A DNA stretch of 64,000 nucleotides from Simmondsia chinensis (GCA_018398585.1 JAGTTD010000005.1:40107714-40171713); one strand, 5' to 3'. Positions 45,663 to 57,626 are shown, counted from the stretch's first letter. The notes: a model not told the origin generated them from the letters alone. Translations and numbers: made by a program.

Positions 45663-47900
45663 GGGGAGAGGAAGTCCAACAGAAGATTAAAGCGAAACGA
45701 GACCGGTTTAAGGAGTGGGAGAGCAGTAGAGAAGAGGAAAAGAGACGACAATATCAGCAAGCCGAGAAAGAGGCGAAGAAAGCAGTTAGTGAGGCAAAAT
45801 CAAGAGCATATGAAGAGTTTTACAAGAGGCTGGACACCAAGGAGGGAGCCAGGGATATATACAAGATAGCCAGAGCAAGAGAGAGGAAGACGAGGGACCT
45901 AGGGCAAGTAAAATGCATTAAATGAGCGGATGGGCAGGTGCTAGTGGAAGGGCATCAAATTAGAGCTAGGTGGAAAGCCTACTTCCACGATCTGTTCAAC
46001 AACCAGGGAAACACTGAGATAGATTTAGGGGAGCTCCAGACTACGGAAGAGGATCAGAACGAATGCTATTGTGAGCGAATTACCCCAGAGGAGATCAAGG
46101 AAGCCCTAAAACATATGGGAAGGGGAAGAGCAGTTGGGCCAGATGGGATACCCATTGAGGCATGGAAATGCCTTGGACAGAGGGGTTGTAGCTGGCTAGC
46201 AAAACTCTTTAACCAAATCTTGATGGGGAACAAGATGCCGGAAGAATGGCGGAAGAGCACACTGGTCCCAATCTACAAGAACAAGGGTGATATCCAGAGC
46301 TGCGCCAATTACCGGGGGTTCAAATTGATGAGTCACACCCTCAAGTTGTGGGAGAGAGTCATAGAAAAGAGAATACGACAACAGACGGAAGTGACTGAAA
46401 ACCAGTTTGGGTTCATACCTGGGAGATCAACAATAGAAGCCATTCATCTTTTACGGCAGACGATAGAGCAATGCAGGGAGAGACAAAAGGACCTTCACAT
46501 GGTCTTCATCGATCTAGAGAAGGCATACGATAGAGTGCCAAGAGAGGTACTGTGGAGAGTGTTGGGAAGGAGAGGCATCCAAATGCCTTATATTGGTCAT
46601 TAGGGACATGTATGAAGAGGCACATACTAATGTGCGAACAGGGGAAGGGGAGACAGACACTTTCCCTATTACAGTAGGGGTTCACCAGGGCTCTGCCTTG
46701 AGTCCCTTTCTGTTCATTCTAGTGATGGATGAGCTCACTAGACACATCCAAGGGGAGGTACCTTGGTGCATGCTTTTTGCAGATGACATTGTTCTAGTAG
46801 GGGAATCCCGTGCGGACATAAACGAGAAGCTAGAACTATGGAGAAGTGCACTAGAACCGAGGGGTTTAAGGATTAGCAGATCTAAGACCGAGTATGTGGA
46901 ATTCAAATTCGACCGTTCCACCACGACCAGCACCGAGGAGGTTAAGATTGGAGCAGAAGCCGTATTAAGTAAGGAGAGCTTCAAATATCTGGGATCCATG
47001 ATACACCAGAATGGTGAAGTGGATGAGGATGTCAGCAACAGGATTAAAGTAGGCTGGCAGAAGTGGAGGATGGCATCCGGGGTGCTGTGTGATAGAAAGT
47101 TCCCGCTAAAGTTAAAGGGAAAATACTATCAGACGGTAGTAAGACCGGCTATGCTATATGGGGCAGAGTGTCGACCAATGAAACAAAATCAAACACAGAG
47201 GATGAAGGTGGCAGAGATGAGGATGCTACGATGGATGTGTGGCCACACAAGAAAGGATAGGATTAGGAATGATGTGATACAAGGTAAACTGGGTGTAGCT
47301 TCGATCGAGGATAAATTGAGGGAATACCGCCTCAGATGGTTTGGACATGTCAGCAGAAGACCGACCTCAGCCCCAGTCAGGAGGTGTGAACAGCTCAACA
47401 CAGCGATAAGCAGAAGAGGGAGGGGCAGACCAAAGAAAAGTTGGCTGGAGACGATTCGTCAAGACCTAACCCACCTAAACCTGAGAGAGGAGATGACTTC
47501 AGATAGGACACGTTGGAGGGCTAGCATTAGGGTAGCGGAGATGGCAAGAGTAGAGTAGTGCGGGGAGTGGCTGGTTGTCTAAGATTCTTAGGCAAGCATA
47601 ACCTCTATTGTAGCACTTTTAGGCTAGCTTAGTCCCTAATCATGCCCATTCTCCTTCTCCTTCTTCTTCTTCTTCTTCCTCTCCTTCTCCTTTTTCTCTC
47701 CTTCTTCTACTTTTGCCTCTATATACATGTTATTGATTGGTGGTTTATCTGCAGGCACTCAGCTACTTCAGGTTGGGGGTCCGCGGAAACAGTCTCCTTT
47801 CCTGTCGGAAGGGGTAAGGCTGCGTACATCACCCCCCCAGACCCTGCGTTCTGCGGGAGCCGCAAGGCACTGGGACTGTTGTTGTTGTTGTTGTTGTTGT
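45663..47900 (+). mobile_element. RTE-clade LINE (RTE-d), best-preserved copy
   Basis: Plus-strand insertion with duplication ATTGAATTTGGT (45651-45662, 47901-47912) and a TTG-repeat tail at about 47878-47900. It is 5'-truncated in the linker after the endonuclease. The 3' UTR (47559-47880) includes the tail shared with the 5S-derived and 84/85-bp elements. Confidence 0.92.
45665..47558 (+). pseudogene. RTE-d linker, reverse transcriptase and C-terminal domain
   Basis: Open from the truncation point (EEVQQKIKAKRDRFKEWESSREEEKRRQY..., a charged helix). One TGA lies near 45922, then 45938-46603 carries [56 protein letters not shown] and [17 protein letters not shown] (first catalytic Asp). A small deletion near 46598 shifts the frame. 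46593-47558 continues with [22 protein letters not shown], the [10 protein letters not shown] catalytic box and the C-terminal MLRWMCGHTRKDRIRNDVIQG region. Only two lesions over 1.9 kb make it the youngest-looking RTE copy here, but it lacks the endonuclease. Confidence 0.9.
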
Positions 47901-47912
47901 ATTGAATTTGGT

Positions 47913-48091
47913 AAAGTCCGAATGATTTCTCGACTGATTTGAGCATTTATCTTGTCTTTCAACCTTTTCTGGCTTCCTCTTCTCTATCCTATCCGAGGTA
48001 CTTTATAATGACATTTCAATGCCTATGATTTTATTCACTCTCTAATATTATCATGCTTTGGTGATCCTATGAACAACTTCAATCCTAAGAG
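47913..48091. other. short intergenic stretch
   Basis: Nothing recognised. Confidence 0.4.
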
Positions 48092-48096
48092 ACTTG

Positions 48097-48572
48097 TGTG
48101 CGGAAATAAACAATATACTTGGATCTCAATCGAATCAAATACCACGACAATAACGAGAAACAATCGGACTAAAAGAGAAACGAAATAATAGACATAAGGA
48201 TTTACGTGGAAACCCCTTTACAATCGAAAGGGGAGAAAACCACGGGCGAAGATCGGAGCTTTTATTATTGAACAAAAGAAGAAGAAGAATTACAATATTC
48301 TCTCACACTTAATTTATTGGTTGCGGCGCCGCAATAGGGAAACGTCTCTTTTGACTTGGATTCAGAATATGACGTACCCTACGTCCGTATTTATAGATGC
48401 GCGGAAACCTTGATTCCCGATCGATCGGAGGTCACCGATCAATCGGCCCGCTCTCTGGATGCGTCCTTGTTTTACGTAACATTCCCGATCGATCGAGCTC
48501 CACCCGATCGATCAGGCTCTCCACGGCCCTTCTCCTTAATGCGCCAAGTAATTTTGAGACATATACCTAACA
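48097..48572. mobile_element. solo LTR (476 bp) with CGATCGATCG motifs
   Basis: TGTGCGG...CTAACA ends with the 5-bp duplication ACTTG (48092-48096, 48573-48577). It contains a GATTTACGTGGAAACC stretch near 48198, like those in many plant Copia LTRs, and several CGATCGATCG/CCGATC palindromic units (about 48418-48515). There is no internal region. Orientation is probably minus (the TGTTAGG end at right), judged from the palindrome-rich part lying at the U3 side. Confidence 0.85.
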
Positions 48573-48577
48573 ACTTG

Positions 48578-50332
48578 TATTTCTGTAGTATTGTGTCCTT
48601 GCCTCAATGAAATAATTGTTGATGTAAAGCATAGTCAAGAATTGTGACGCTTATTTATTGTTATTGCTGCTAGATTATATTTGATATCGGGTAGTTTTTG
48701 GGGTTTGATATGCAGGTGTGAGGTACAAACTTCTCAGAATATCCCCTTTACAATATATGATCCTCAAGTAAGTTTTCATGTTTGGGAATAATCTGTTGAA
48801 CAAATTACATTTCCAAGTCATTGTTAATAACATGTTCTTGTCTTTGTACTGGTGTATTCTCTTTTCTTATTACAATGTGGCTTCTCTTTATTATTGTAGT
48901 GTCTTAATTTCAAATGGGTATTATGCACTACCAACTTGCTAAATTTATATTTGCTGCTAAAAAGGATTATAGAGATGAAAATTTTGCAGACTGTGACTCT
49001 ACGACTAGTGCATTATTGGGTTACTTACGGCTTAATGTCATGGGTTCAACGGATATTTTGGGTTCTCGTGAATTATAGGACTTGGTAACTGCACACTTGG
49101 AAAATTAAAGTCGTAATAGATCAAAGAAAAATTTCGGGTTCTCTGTACTGGGACCTAAGGACCTCTAAAGGTACCACCCTGACTCGATCTAGGCTCCGAT
49201 GACGGCAAACATTTGGAATTAGAGTTCTAGTAGATTGGTGAAAAATGGGGATACCTTGGTTCTCGAACACAGGCACGAACTCCATTGTCGAACTTGCGTC
49301 GTGATGCTGTTGGAAATATTTTTCATAATATACATTAAATAACTATTTTACATGAACAAAATTACATCAATCAAACATAAATAATACAATATCATAATAG
49401 GATAAAACATAGTATACAAATTTTATCAAAACTTGAACTGACAATTCAGTACAAACATCAACGGCATAAGTAAAATAAATTAAATAGAGAAAGTTTAGAG
49501 AAAATGTATCTTTGTTGGGTTGAGGCACGCAAAAGGCGCTCTCCTTAGAAAGGAAATGCCCCTCCTGCACGAGTCTGATTTTTCAATTAATTGCGCTCCT
49601 TTCCCAGGATTCAACAACCCGTCGGACCTCAATTTGTGCAGCAATAAAAGATTCCCGAACCTCGATTACCATTACTCACGATTTGTTAGAGAGAAGTGAA
49701 TATAAAAAGCAAGTTTCTGTTTTTCTCATATGATCCTTTCCATATTACACCGTAACCCCTTTTTATAAGAGGAAAAATAAAATTATTAATTAAAATTTAA
49801 AAATTGAAAAATCCCTAAAATGTGGGGTTGTTAGCTAATATATTGGCATCAAATAGTTGAAGCAGTTTTGCGGCAGTTCTATGATACCAGTAGAGAGACT
49901 TGGTTTCGAACCTCCGCGCGCGGCAGCCGTTTGGACGCCAATGGTGGTCAAGTGCGGCGGCCGTGGCTATGGAGCGGCGCGGTGGCTCCTACACCTGAGG
50001 CTTTAGGGAACAATTTTGGGGGTGAAGCGCACCTCTCCCAACAAGACAGCGACTACAATGGGGGAAGCTTGGGCTGCCACGGTTGGGCCTAAGCAAAAAA
50101 GAACATGTGTACTAGGCCTTTGGGCTTTTGTTTTAGGCATAGAATTGGATACTTTGATTATAATTTCAATTCTATTTTTTGACAAATCAAAAAATTGAAA
50201 GTGTGAATTTCAATGTCATAACTAATTGTTTATAGTTTGGAGAAATCAAGTTAAATCATTTTGAATTTTGAGTCAATTATATTCGAATTTCGAACAATTA
50301 AAATTCGAGTCTTTCAAAGTTACGGGTCAACT
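48578..50332. other. intergenic; possible LTR remnant 49309-49855
   Basis: No gene recognised. 49309 (TGTTGGAAAT) to about 49855 has an LTR-like look on the minus strand, with TTATAAAAAGGGG near 49765, but no matching target duplication was found. A short GC-rich patch lies at 49905-50050. Confidence 0.35.
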
Positions 50333-50458
50333 TAGGGTCTAGGGGTTAGGGGTTTTTGGGTTGGGGGTTTGGGGTTTAGGGTTTTAGGGGTTAGGGTTTG
50401 GGGGCTTGGGGGTTTAGGTTTTTAGGGGTTTAGGGGTTAGGTTTTAGCGGTTAGGGAA
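50333..50458 (+). repeat. telomere-like TTTAGGG block 1
   Basis: About 125 bp of degenerate TTTAGGG/TTAGGGG units, immediately upstream of L1-A, G-strand on the plus strand. Confidence 0.85.
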
Positions 50459-52285
50459 GGGAGGGTCATTTGCAGCAGCCAACGCGCTCTGGCAACGAGG
50501 GGGGCGATCTGGGTGGCGTGTGGGCAATTTTTCGCCTGGGACTTGGGCAGGCGCGTGTGGGCTCGTGCGGTGGCGTACGGGGTGGGGTTTGGCTCATTGT
50601 GTTCGCCCTCCTCCACTTCCTATTGGTGGTGGCCGTGGGTGGTTGTGGTGGCTGTCGAGGATGGAAAAAGTGAAAGAAGGCGCTAGGGTTAGGGTTTCGG
50701 TAGATAAACGTAGGACGCTTTGTGGCGACGCTCCGGCCAAGCCCACTACCGGCGACTGGTCCTAGGTGGTTCGCACGCCACTCCGGCCAAGCCCACTACC
50801 GGCGACTGGTCCTAGGTGGTTCGCCTCTCCTTGCTCGACCTTTTGGTGGCTGTCCGACCTCCACCGGTGGCGCCTCGGCGGCATGGTGGGCATTTTCTCT
50901 CTCCTGGGGTCTTCGCTGCCCAAGTCTCTCTCTCCACCCAGATTTTTGGAGCTTTCGCGTGTAAGTTCTATCGTTCTCCTTGCTGTGGTGTTCTCCTGTA
51001 AATTAGGGTCCCCTTTGGTCGGTTGTTTGGGCTGGTGAAGGTGGTGGTGGCGCGCGTTGGTTGTGTGCGGCCTAAACCCTAATTTCTCCCTCAAACGATG
51101 CCGGATTTGGAAAGTGAATATATTTTGGATTCTCCCCTTAATTTATGCGTCTCTCCTTATTTGGTTTGGTTTGGTCCCACCTCCTCACGGCTGTGGGCTG
51201 ATTTTGAGTTTCTCCAGTCGACTTCTCCGGGCATGATGTTGTTCGTTGATGAGGATGGTCGGTGTCTCCTGGTTTTTTTGCTCGTTGATGGCTTGCGGTC
51301 GCGTCCTCTCTCCTCCCTCTTCCTTGGTGGCCGGTTGCTACCGACAGCTAGGGCGGGCTGGGGCTCGTAAGGGTGACGGCTAGTAGCGGCTAGGGTTTGT
51401 TGGAGTGTTAGGGTTTGTGCTGTATTGGGCTTGTTGATGGTACCACGTTGTGGGGCGTCTGGGCCTGATGGGAGCGGGCTTTCGGGCCCAGGTTTGGTTG
51501 CAAGTACTCTACTTTTCATGGGCTTGTCACTTATGGCCCACCTTGGTGTTTGTGTTATGGGTAGTGATGGAGTCCAACTGGGCTGAGTTTGCTGGGCCTT
51601 GGAATGGATCGTCACAGGCCTTAACCCTCTTAACTCTCATGTAAATGGGGGTTTCAAAAAAATTTAAAAAATAAAATATAAAAAAAAATTATTGGGCCGG
51701 GCCCACAAGCCTGGTCTCTTTCCTTTGGGGCTGGTCTAATACCGGCCTCCTGGTTTTGCGCTGGTCGTTCTTTCGCTAGGGGGATCGTTCCTCACTTGGG
51801 CCTCGCAGATTCGGTTTGTCTGGAGATGTTTTGATGGTTCGGGTGGGTGCTGGATATGTTGAGGGAAGCTCGGTCTATAATAATGGACCACAAGTACCAT
51901 CCATATCCCCTTTAGTTCGGGTGACTGTTTCTATGGACGCTGGGACTTCTGTTTTGCATGATGTGAATTCAGCGGTTTTGCCTGCTAGTTGTTTGAAGCT
52001 TAGGAAGCATACGCAGCCTGCAGCGAAGAACAAGAAGTCCAGATGAAATCCTGATTCCGGTTGGCGTTCATTCGCTTTGTTTTTCCTTTGCGTAGAGTTT
52101 GTACTTAGGAACTTCCTTTGATGTTTCTTTGTTTTAACTCTTTGTTGCTTTCGCTTGTTGCTTTCTTTCGGATTGCTTGTAGGCTTTGCCCAGCTTGGGG
52201 TATGCCCCTCGTACTCATGTATGGACGTACATCGGTGCGATTTTTTTGATATATAACACTGACCTTATCAAAAAACAAAAAAAAA
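50459..52285 (+). mobile_element. L1-A, non-coding L1-family element
   Basis: Begins at AGGGAGGGTCATTTGCA next to telomere-like block 1. The first 600 bp or so are homologous to the 5' UTR of L1-C (shared blocks around TCCTCCACTTCCT, CCACTACCGGCGACTG and CTCTCTCTCC). A 44-bp unit is duplicated (50731-50774, 50781-50824). The body has no DUF4283, endonuclease or RT. It ends with an LINE-like 3' UTR (GGGGTATGCCCCTCGTACTC, about 52199) and a poly(A) tail 52270-52285. An internal A-rich stretch at 51655-51690 suggests a composite structure. A short frame at 51816-52046 is unrecognised. Confidence 0.7.
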
Positions 52286-52330
52286 GTTTAGGGTTTTAGG
52301 GGTTTAGGGTTTAGGTTTTGGGGTTTTAGG
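52286..52330 (+). repeat. telomere-like TTTAGGG block 2
   Basis: 45 bp of TTTAGGG/TTTTAGGGG units joined directly to the poly(A) tail of L1-A and followed directly by the 5' end of L1-B. Confidence 0.9.
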
Positions 52331-52989
52331 GAGGGAGCTCATTTGCAATCTCTAGAGAGAGAAAGTTAGAGAGAGATGCTCTAGGAGGCGATTTCCGGCA
52401 TCCGCAAATAGTGTTTTCCGGCGATACTTCGGGCGGCGCGTGAGGGCGCGTGCGGTGGTTGCCGGCAACGCTGCTTGCAGTTCTGGAATCCTTGTCACAT
52501 CCTATTTCACGGGGTGTGGTCGGGGCGCCATTCCGGTCACTGCTTCGAGGGTGAAACACAGGTGAGAGAGGGTGCTTATGGGTAGGCGTGGTGGTGTGCG
52601 TAGGACGCGTTTTCTGGTGGCTGGCTGCCTGATTCACGACCGACGGTGCTCCTGGTCGTCCTCTGCATCGTTTTCGTCCTTTGGGTGGTGGTTTCGAGCT
52701 TGGCCGTGGGCTGGGCAAGGTGGGGGTCTCCATTTTCTCTCTCCTCCATTTACAAGATTTGGGAGCTAATTTAGGTAAGTTTTTCAAATCTTCCATCAGA
52801 TCTGAGCTGTTTAGGAAGGTGCGGATCTTAAGAATTCAATCCCTACAATCTCGCCCCTTCCTTTTTTGGTGCCGTTTTTGATTTTTTTGACCGGCTGGGT
52901 GGCTCTGCGGTGATCCGGGGGCGGTTTCCGGCGGGTTTTCGATTTTTCTGCACTGTATTCGCTTTTTTTTCGTGGGTTCTGGTCGCGCC

Positions 52990-54819
52990 ATGGATGAGGT
53001 GTGTCCTCCGGTGACGTCTCGGGCTGGTAAGGAGGTCGCAGCCCCCTTAACAGCCAGCACCTCTGGTGTTGATGGTGGTTCGGGTGGCTCGGGGCCCTTA
53101 TCCTGGGCAGACACTATTCGTGCACCCCCCCGCGAGGGTGTTTTGCATTTTACCCAACCTAAACTTATTAATGGCGAGATTGTAACTACAATAACTGATG
53201 ACGATGTTGCCCCGGGTTGTGAAAAATGGAACCGATGCTTAGTTGGTCATATTATTGGTGGTAGGGTAGCTTACTCTCGGTGTGTTGCAATAGCCAATAT
53301 GCTTTGGGGATCTAAGGGTCTTGAATGTGTTATCTCTGATGGGGATGCTTATTATTTTCGATTCAAATCTTTAGCGGTATCCGAACATGTGCTTCGTGGT
53401 GGCCCTTGGTACATCAAGGGTCATTTTCTCTCTCTTGATCATTGGAGTGATAACTTTGTCCCTTCGCAAAACATGACTAAACTTCCAATATCGGTTCAAC
53501 TACATGGCATTCCGATGACCATGTGGACGGAAGGGGCGCTTAGTAACATTGCTAGTGGGGTCGGGCGGCCTCTCTACATGGACAAAGCAACCCTCGATGG
53601 GACCATGATGAAGTACGCTAGGGTGTGTGTGGAAATAGAACCTAAAGTTGAGCCGGCCAAGAAATTGATTATTGAATATAATGGTTCTAGAATTCCGGTT
53701 AGTGTTAAGTATGAGGGTTTTCCGAAAGTGTGTCGAAAATCCTGGGTTTTTGGCCATACTTGTCCTACTTTGAACATTGTTACTCCTCCTCCTGAAAATC
53801 CTGCGCAACAATGGGTTCCGGTGGTCGGAAAAAAGAAAAAAAAGAAAAAGAAAAATAGGAAAACCTGTGGGGATGAGGGGGCTGCCGGTGGGGAAGACGG
53901 TGGCGTTGATTTTGGGCCGAAAATAACTGTTGGAGTGGTGGAGGGTGCTTGGGCTGCTGAGACCCAAGGTGACACTGCTGCTGCTGTTGAACGGCCCGTT
54001 GGGCCTGCTGCTGGTGTGGAGGCCCGTGTTGGGCCTGGGGATCACGAGGCCCGTACTGGGCCTGAGGATAGCGTGGCCCAGCTGGGTGTGGAGGGCAGGC
54101 CTTTGGGCCTGCCGCTTGTTTTGACTGGCCCGCTAGGTGGGCCAGTTTTGGAGACCGGGCTTTTGGGCCCGGTTTGGGTAGCGGCCCAGCGCCACCCTGG
54201 CGCTGGGCTTCCCGATTCTGGGCCTGAACCTGGAGGCGCCTTACTTCCTGTTCAACCCAGATTGGCCTTGGTGTGTGGGTCCGGATCCGATTTGGTTTCG
54301 GGCCAGGGAGGCGAGGGAGATTTTTCGAGTCCAGTTGCGGGTTCGGGCTCTCCTTCTCTTAGCGGGCCCTCACCTACATCTCGGGTGGGGGCGGCTGTGA
54401 CCCCTCGGGATCCGGCCATGGGTAGTGGGGGAGGGGCTGTGCGAGGCCCTTCCAAAACGGTGGCCCCGACTGGGTCACGACACTCCCCAGCTGCCCTCTC
54501 TGGTTCTTCGGCTATCCATCCATCATGTGTTGGGGATAGCTTGGGTCTCTCCGATCTTTGTTCTTCAGCCGATTCGTCTTCTCAGGATTCCGAGGATTTG
54601 AGCCGTGCTATTGTCCCTGATGGGGTTATTGAGGCCCCGTGTGTTTCGTCTCTTGAGCCCATGCTCTGTACCTTGAATGGGGAGGCAAGCGTGCCCAGCT
54701 TCGTTTCGCCCAACCGTTTTGAGAGTTTGTTTTCAGATCGCGACGACGCTGGTCGTCAACCTCCAGCGGAGCGTCGTGAGACTCGAGCCAGCTCTCGGGC
54801 TCGTGGTGGTCGTAGGTAG
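52990..54819 (+). CDS. L1-B ORF1 (DUF4283 / zinc-knuckle RNA-binding protein)
   Basis: The frame is open earlier (GTG 52972), but ATG 52990 (CGCCATGGATG) matches the start of L1-C ORF1. About 609 residues: SWADTIRAPPREGVLHFTQPKL, then the DUF4283 domain (GRVAYSRCVAIANMLWGSKGLECV ... WYIKGHFLSLDHW), a zinc knuckle with its second cysteine changed (VCRKSWVFGH), a lysine tract (about residue 280), and a long Gly/Pro-rich tail. ORF1 proteins of plant L1s bind element RNA in the RNP. ORF2 starts 24 bases after this stop. The frame is open, but the knuckle is damaged. Confidence 0.85.
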   Translation: MDEVCPPVTSRAGKEVAAPLTASTSGVDGGSGGSGPLSWADTIRAPPREGVLHFTQPKLINGEIVTTITDDDVAPGCEKWNRCLVGHIIGGRVAYSRCVAIANMLWGSKGLECVISDGDAYYFRFKSLAVSEHVLRGGPWYIKGHFLSLDHWSDNFVPSQNMTKLPISVQLHGIPMTMWTEGALSNIASGVGRPLYMDKATLDGTMMKYARVCVEIEPKVEPAKKLIIEYNGSRIPVSVKYEGFPKVCRKSWVFGHTCPTLNIVTPPPENPAQQWVPVVGKKKKKKKKNRKTCGDEGAAGGEDGGVDFGPKITVGVVEGAWAAETQGDTAAAVERPVGPAAGVEARVGPGDHEARTGPEDSVAQLGVEGRPLGLPLVLTGPLGGPVLETGLLGPVWVAAQRHPGAGLPDSGPEPGGALLPVQPRLALVCGSGSDLVSGQGGEGDFSSPVAGSGSPSLSGPSPTSRVGAAVTPRDPAMGSGGGAVRGPSKTVAPTGSRHSPAALSGSSAIHPSCVGDSLGLSDLCSSADSSSQDSEDLSRAIVPDGVIEAPCVSSLEPMLCTLNGEASVPSFVSPNRFESLFSDRDDAGRQPPAERRETRASSRARGGRR

Positions 54820-54842
54820 ACCTTTCTCTCTCATTATTTTTT

Positions 54843-57626
54843 ATGATGATTGGTTCTTGGAATGTTCGGGGTTTTAACAACCCCACCTCCATTCGTGCTG
54901 TTCGTGAGTGGATTCGCTCCCACTCTCTTGGTTTGGTTGGCCTCGTTGAGACGAAGACTAACCCTACTGATGTTGAGTCCGCTGTCTCTAGCTGTATGGA
55001 TGGTTGGTGCTCTCTTTTTGCTGGCGTTAGGCGGTCTTGGTGTCGTCTTATTGTTTGTTGGGACCCGGGGATTTATTCTGTTTCTCTTGTTAGAGATGGA
55101 GACCAGTTTATTACTTGTTGGGTTCAGGATGTTCGTAGGGATTGTAGCTTCGTTGTCACCTTTGTCTAGAGGTGAGCTGTGGAGTTATATCAGGATTGCT
55201 TGTGTTAGACTCCAAGGGACCCCAGGGCATCTCCTTGGAGATTTTAACACTTTTCTTCGTCCCAGTGATAGTTCGGGTGGGTTCTCTTCCTAGTGATAGT
55301 TCGGGTGGGTTCTCTTCCTGGCCGGGCCATATGGATGACTTTCAGGATTGTCTTTCTGAGTCAGGGCTTTCCCCGCTTACTTTTACTGGCCTTCGTTATA
55401 CTTGGGCCCGAGGAGGTGAGGGAGATGATCTGCTCCTTAAACGTCTTGACTGGTGTTTAGCGAGTGAGGATTGGCTTCGATCTTTTCCTGTTTCCACCCG
55501 CTTACTTTTACTGGCCTTCGTATACTTGGGCCCGAGGAGGTGAGGGTGATGATCTGCTCCTTAAACGTCTTGACTGGTGTTTAGCGAGTGAGGATTGGCT
55601 TCGATCTTTTCCTGTTTCTCTTATGGAGGCTCTTACCCGCACTGATATTTCCGATCATAGCGCTTTGGTGGTTAGAGGGCTTGGGGATCGCCGCTCTCGG
55701 CGCATCCCTTTTAAGTTCTTTAACTTCTGGGCCGACCATGAGGACTTTTTGCCGACTGTTTGTCGTGTTTGGGATACGCGTGTTGATGGCTCTCCCATGT
55801 TCCAGCTAACCCAGAAGCTTAAAAAGCTGAAGGGTGAACTTCGAGCTCTCAACACCAGGCACTTCAGTCATATCTCTGCCCGGGTAGAGGCAGCCAGAGA
55901 TGCTTGGGTGGCAGGTCAGAGGGCTCTTGATGTCGACCCCGATAGTACTCATCTGAGGACTGAGGAGCGCCGGCTTTTGAGGGAGTATTCTAGGCTTTGT
56001 CGTGATGAGGAGGCTTTCTATCGTCAGAAGTCTCGTATTCAGTGGCTCTCTTTGGGTGATCAGTGCACCCGTTTTTTCCACAGATCGGTTCTCCACAGGC
56101 AGTCGAGGAACCGAATTGTTTCTATTGAGGGTGCTGATGGGTCTCGAACCTTTGATGAGGAGGAAATTTCTCGAGCTGGAGTGTCTTATTTTCATGAGCT
56201 TCTTTCTGAGCCTAGTGGCCCCCTTCAGGAGGATGTCTCTGACTTATTCAGGGGTAGGTTGGATGAGGATCAGGCTCGCCCTCTTGTCCTTCCGATTTCC
56301 GATGCCGAGATTAAGGATGCTATGTTTTCTACCGGTGATGATCATGCTCCTGGTCCGGATGGCTACTCCTCCCTCTTCTTCAAGAGGGCTTGGGAGATTG
56401 TTGGTACTGATGTGGTGCGAGTAGTTCACTCTTTTTTCGTCTCAGGGCGCGTGCTAGGTGCCTTGAACACGACCCGCATTAGTTTGATTCCCAAGGTGGA
56501 GAGCCCCTCTACTTTTGTTGACTTCCGTCCCATCTCCTGTTGTAATGTGGTCTATAAGTGCATCCCGAAGATCATTGCTAACAGGCTGAAGGGCGTCCTT
56601 CCTGGGCTGGTTCATAGTACTCAGACTGCTTTTGTCCCGGGTCGCCGTATTTATGATAGTATTATGATGACGCAGGAGCTTATGAGAGATTATCACTGTC
56701 GTGTCTCCTCTAGATGTGCTCTGAAGGTCGATATTCACAAGGCGTTTGATACTGTCAGGTGGGACTTTATCTTAGCTGGTATGCGATGCATGGGTATTCC
56801 TGAGGTTATGGTGGGCTGGGTTCGTGAGTGCCTTTCCACCGCTCGGTTCTCGGTCGCCATCAATGGCGAGCTTCAGGGTTTTTTTGGCTCCAACCGTGGT
56901 ATTCGTCAGGGGGATCCTCTCTTCCCTTATATGTTTGTCATAGCCATGGAGGGTCTTCAAGGTATTCTTCGTCAGGCGGCTACTGTCAGACCCGTCTCAC
57001 TCACCTTTGTTTTGCTGATGATCTCATGATCTTCTGTCGGGGAGATATTGATAGTGTGACTGTGATTCGGGAGTCTTTGGATCGCTTTGCTGCTGTCTCG
57101 GGCCTTGTCTCGAACTCAGCTAAGAGCACGGTTTTTCTTGCTGGGATTGACCCTGATACGGAGCGCTCCATTGTGGACACGCTGGGCTTCAGGATTAGTC
57201 ATTGTCCTGTCAGATATTTTGGGGTGCCGCTCATCACGTCCCGGCTTCGGTATATTGACTGAAAGCCGCTTATTGATCGCATCCTCTCGCGTATTCGGCT
57301 CTGGACTTCTCGTTCTCTTTCTTATGCTGGCCGTTTACAGCTTATCAGGTCCGTGCTCTTCTCTATCCAGGTTTATTGGTCCTCAGTCTTCATGCTTCCG
57401 AAGGCTATTATGAGTCGGATAGAGTCTATCTTAGCTGCCTTTCTCTGGAGGGGTACCTCGCTCGGCCGTGGTGGAGCGAAGGTAGTCTGGCGGCATTTGT
57501 GCTACCCTCGCAAGGAGGGAGGTCTTGGGATTCGGCGTCTCGAGGAGTGGAATCAAGCTTCGATCATGAAGCACATCTGGGTTCTTCTCACCGACCCTTC
57601 TTCGTTGCGGCCGCGCTGGGTTCAGG
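54843..57626 (+). pseudogene. L1-B ORF2 (endonuclease-reverse transcriptase), disrupted
   Basis: Starts MMIGSWNVRGFNNP (APE endonuclease) at 54843 and stops at 55169 because about 20 bp present in L1-C (YGFNEPGPRRE codons) are deleted. Two tandem duplications follow: 28 bp at 55264-55319 and about 125 bp at 55372-55617. The long frame 55464-57029 holds RT motifs (DHAPGPDGYSSLFFKRAW, FRPISCCNVVYKCI, TAFVPGRRI, VDIHKAFDTVRWDFI, IRQGDPLFPYMF). A deletion of about 29 bp near 56985 shifts the frame before the FADD box, and TGC to TGA near 57259 adds a stop. Clearly inactive. Confidence 0.9.

Larger units (their letters stand above)
52331..57626 (+). mobile_element. L1-B, L1-type LINE, 3'-truncated
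   Basis: Starts GGGAGGGAGCTCATTTGCA, parallel to L1-A. It carries a 5' UTR, an open ORF1 and a broken ORF2. It stops abruptly after GGGTTCAGG at 57626, where L1-C continues into the rest of ORF2 but L1-B runs straight into telomere-like repeats. No 3' UTR or poly(A). Confidence 0.9.

Noticed and set aside
49309..49855. Third solo LTR
   Set aside because: TATA-like box and TG start are present, but no pair of matching 5-bp flanks could be found.
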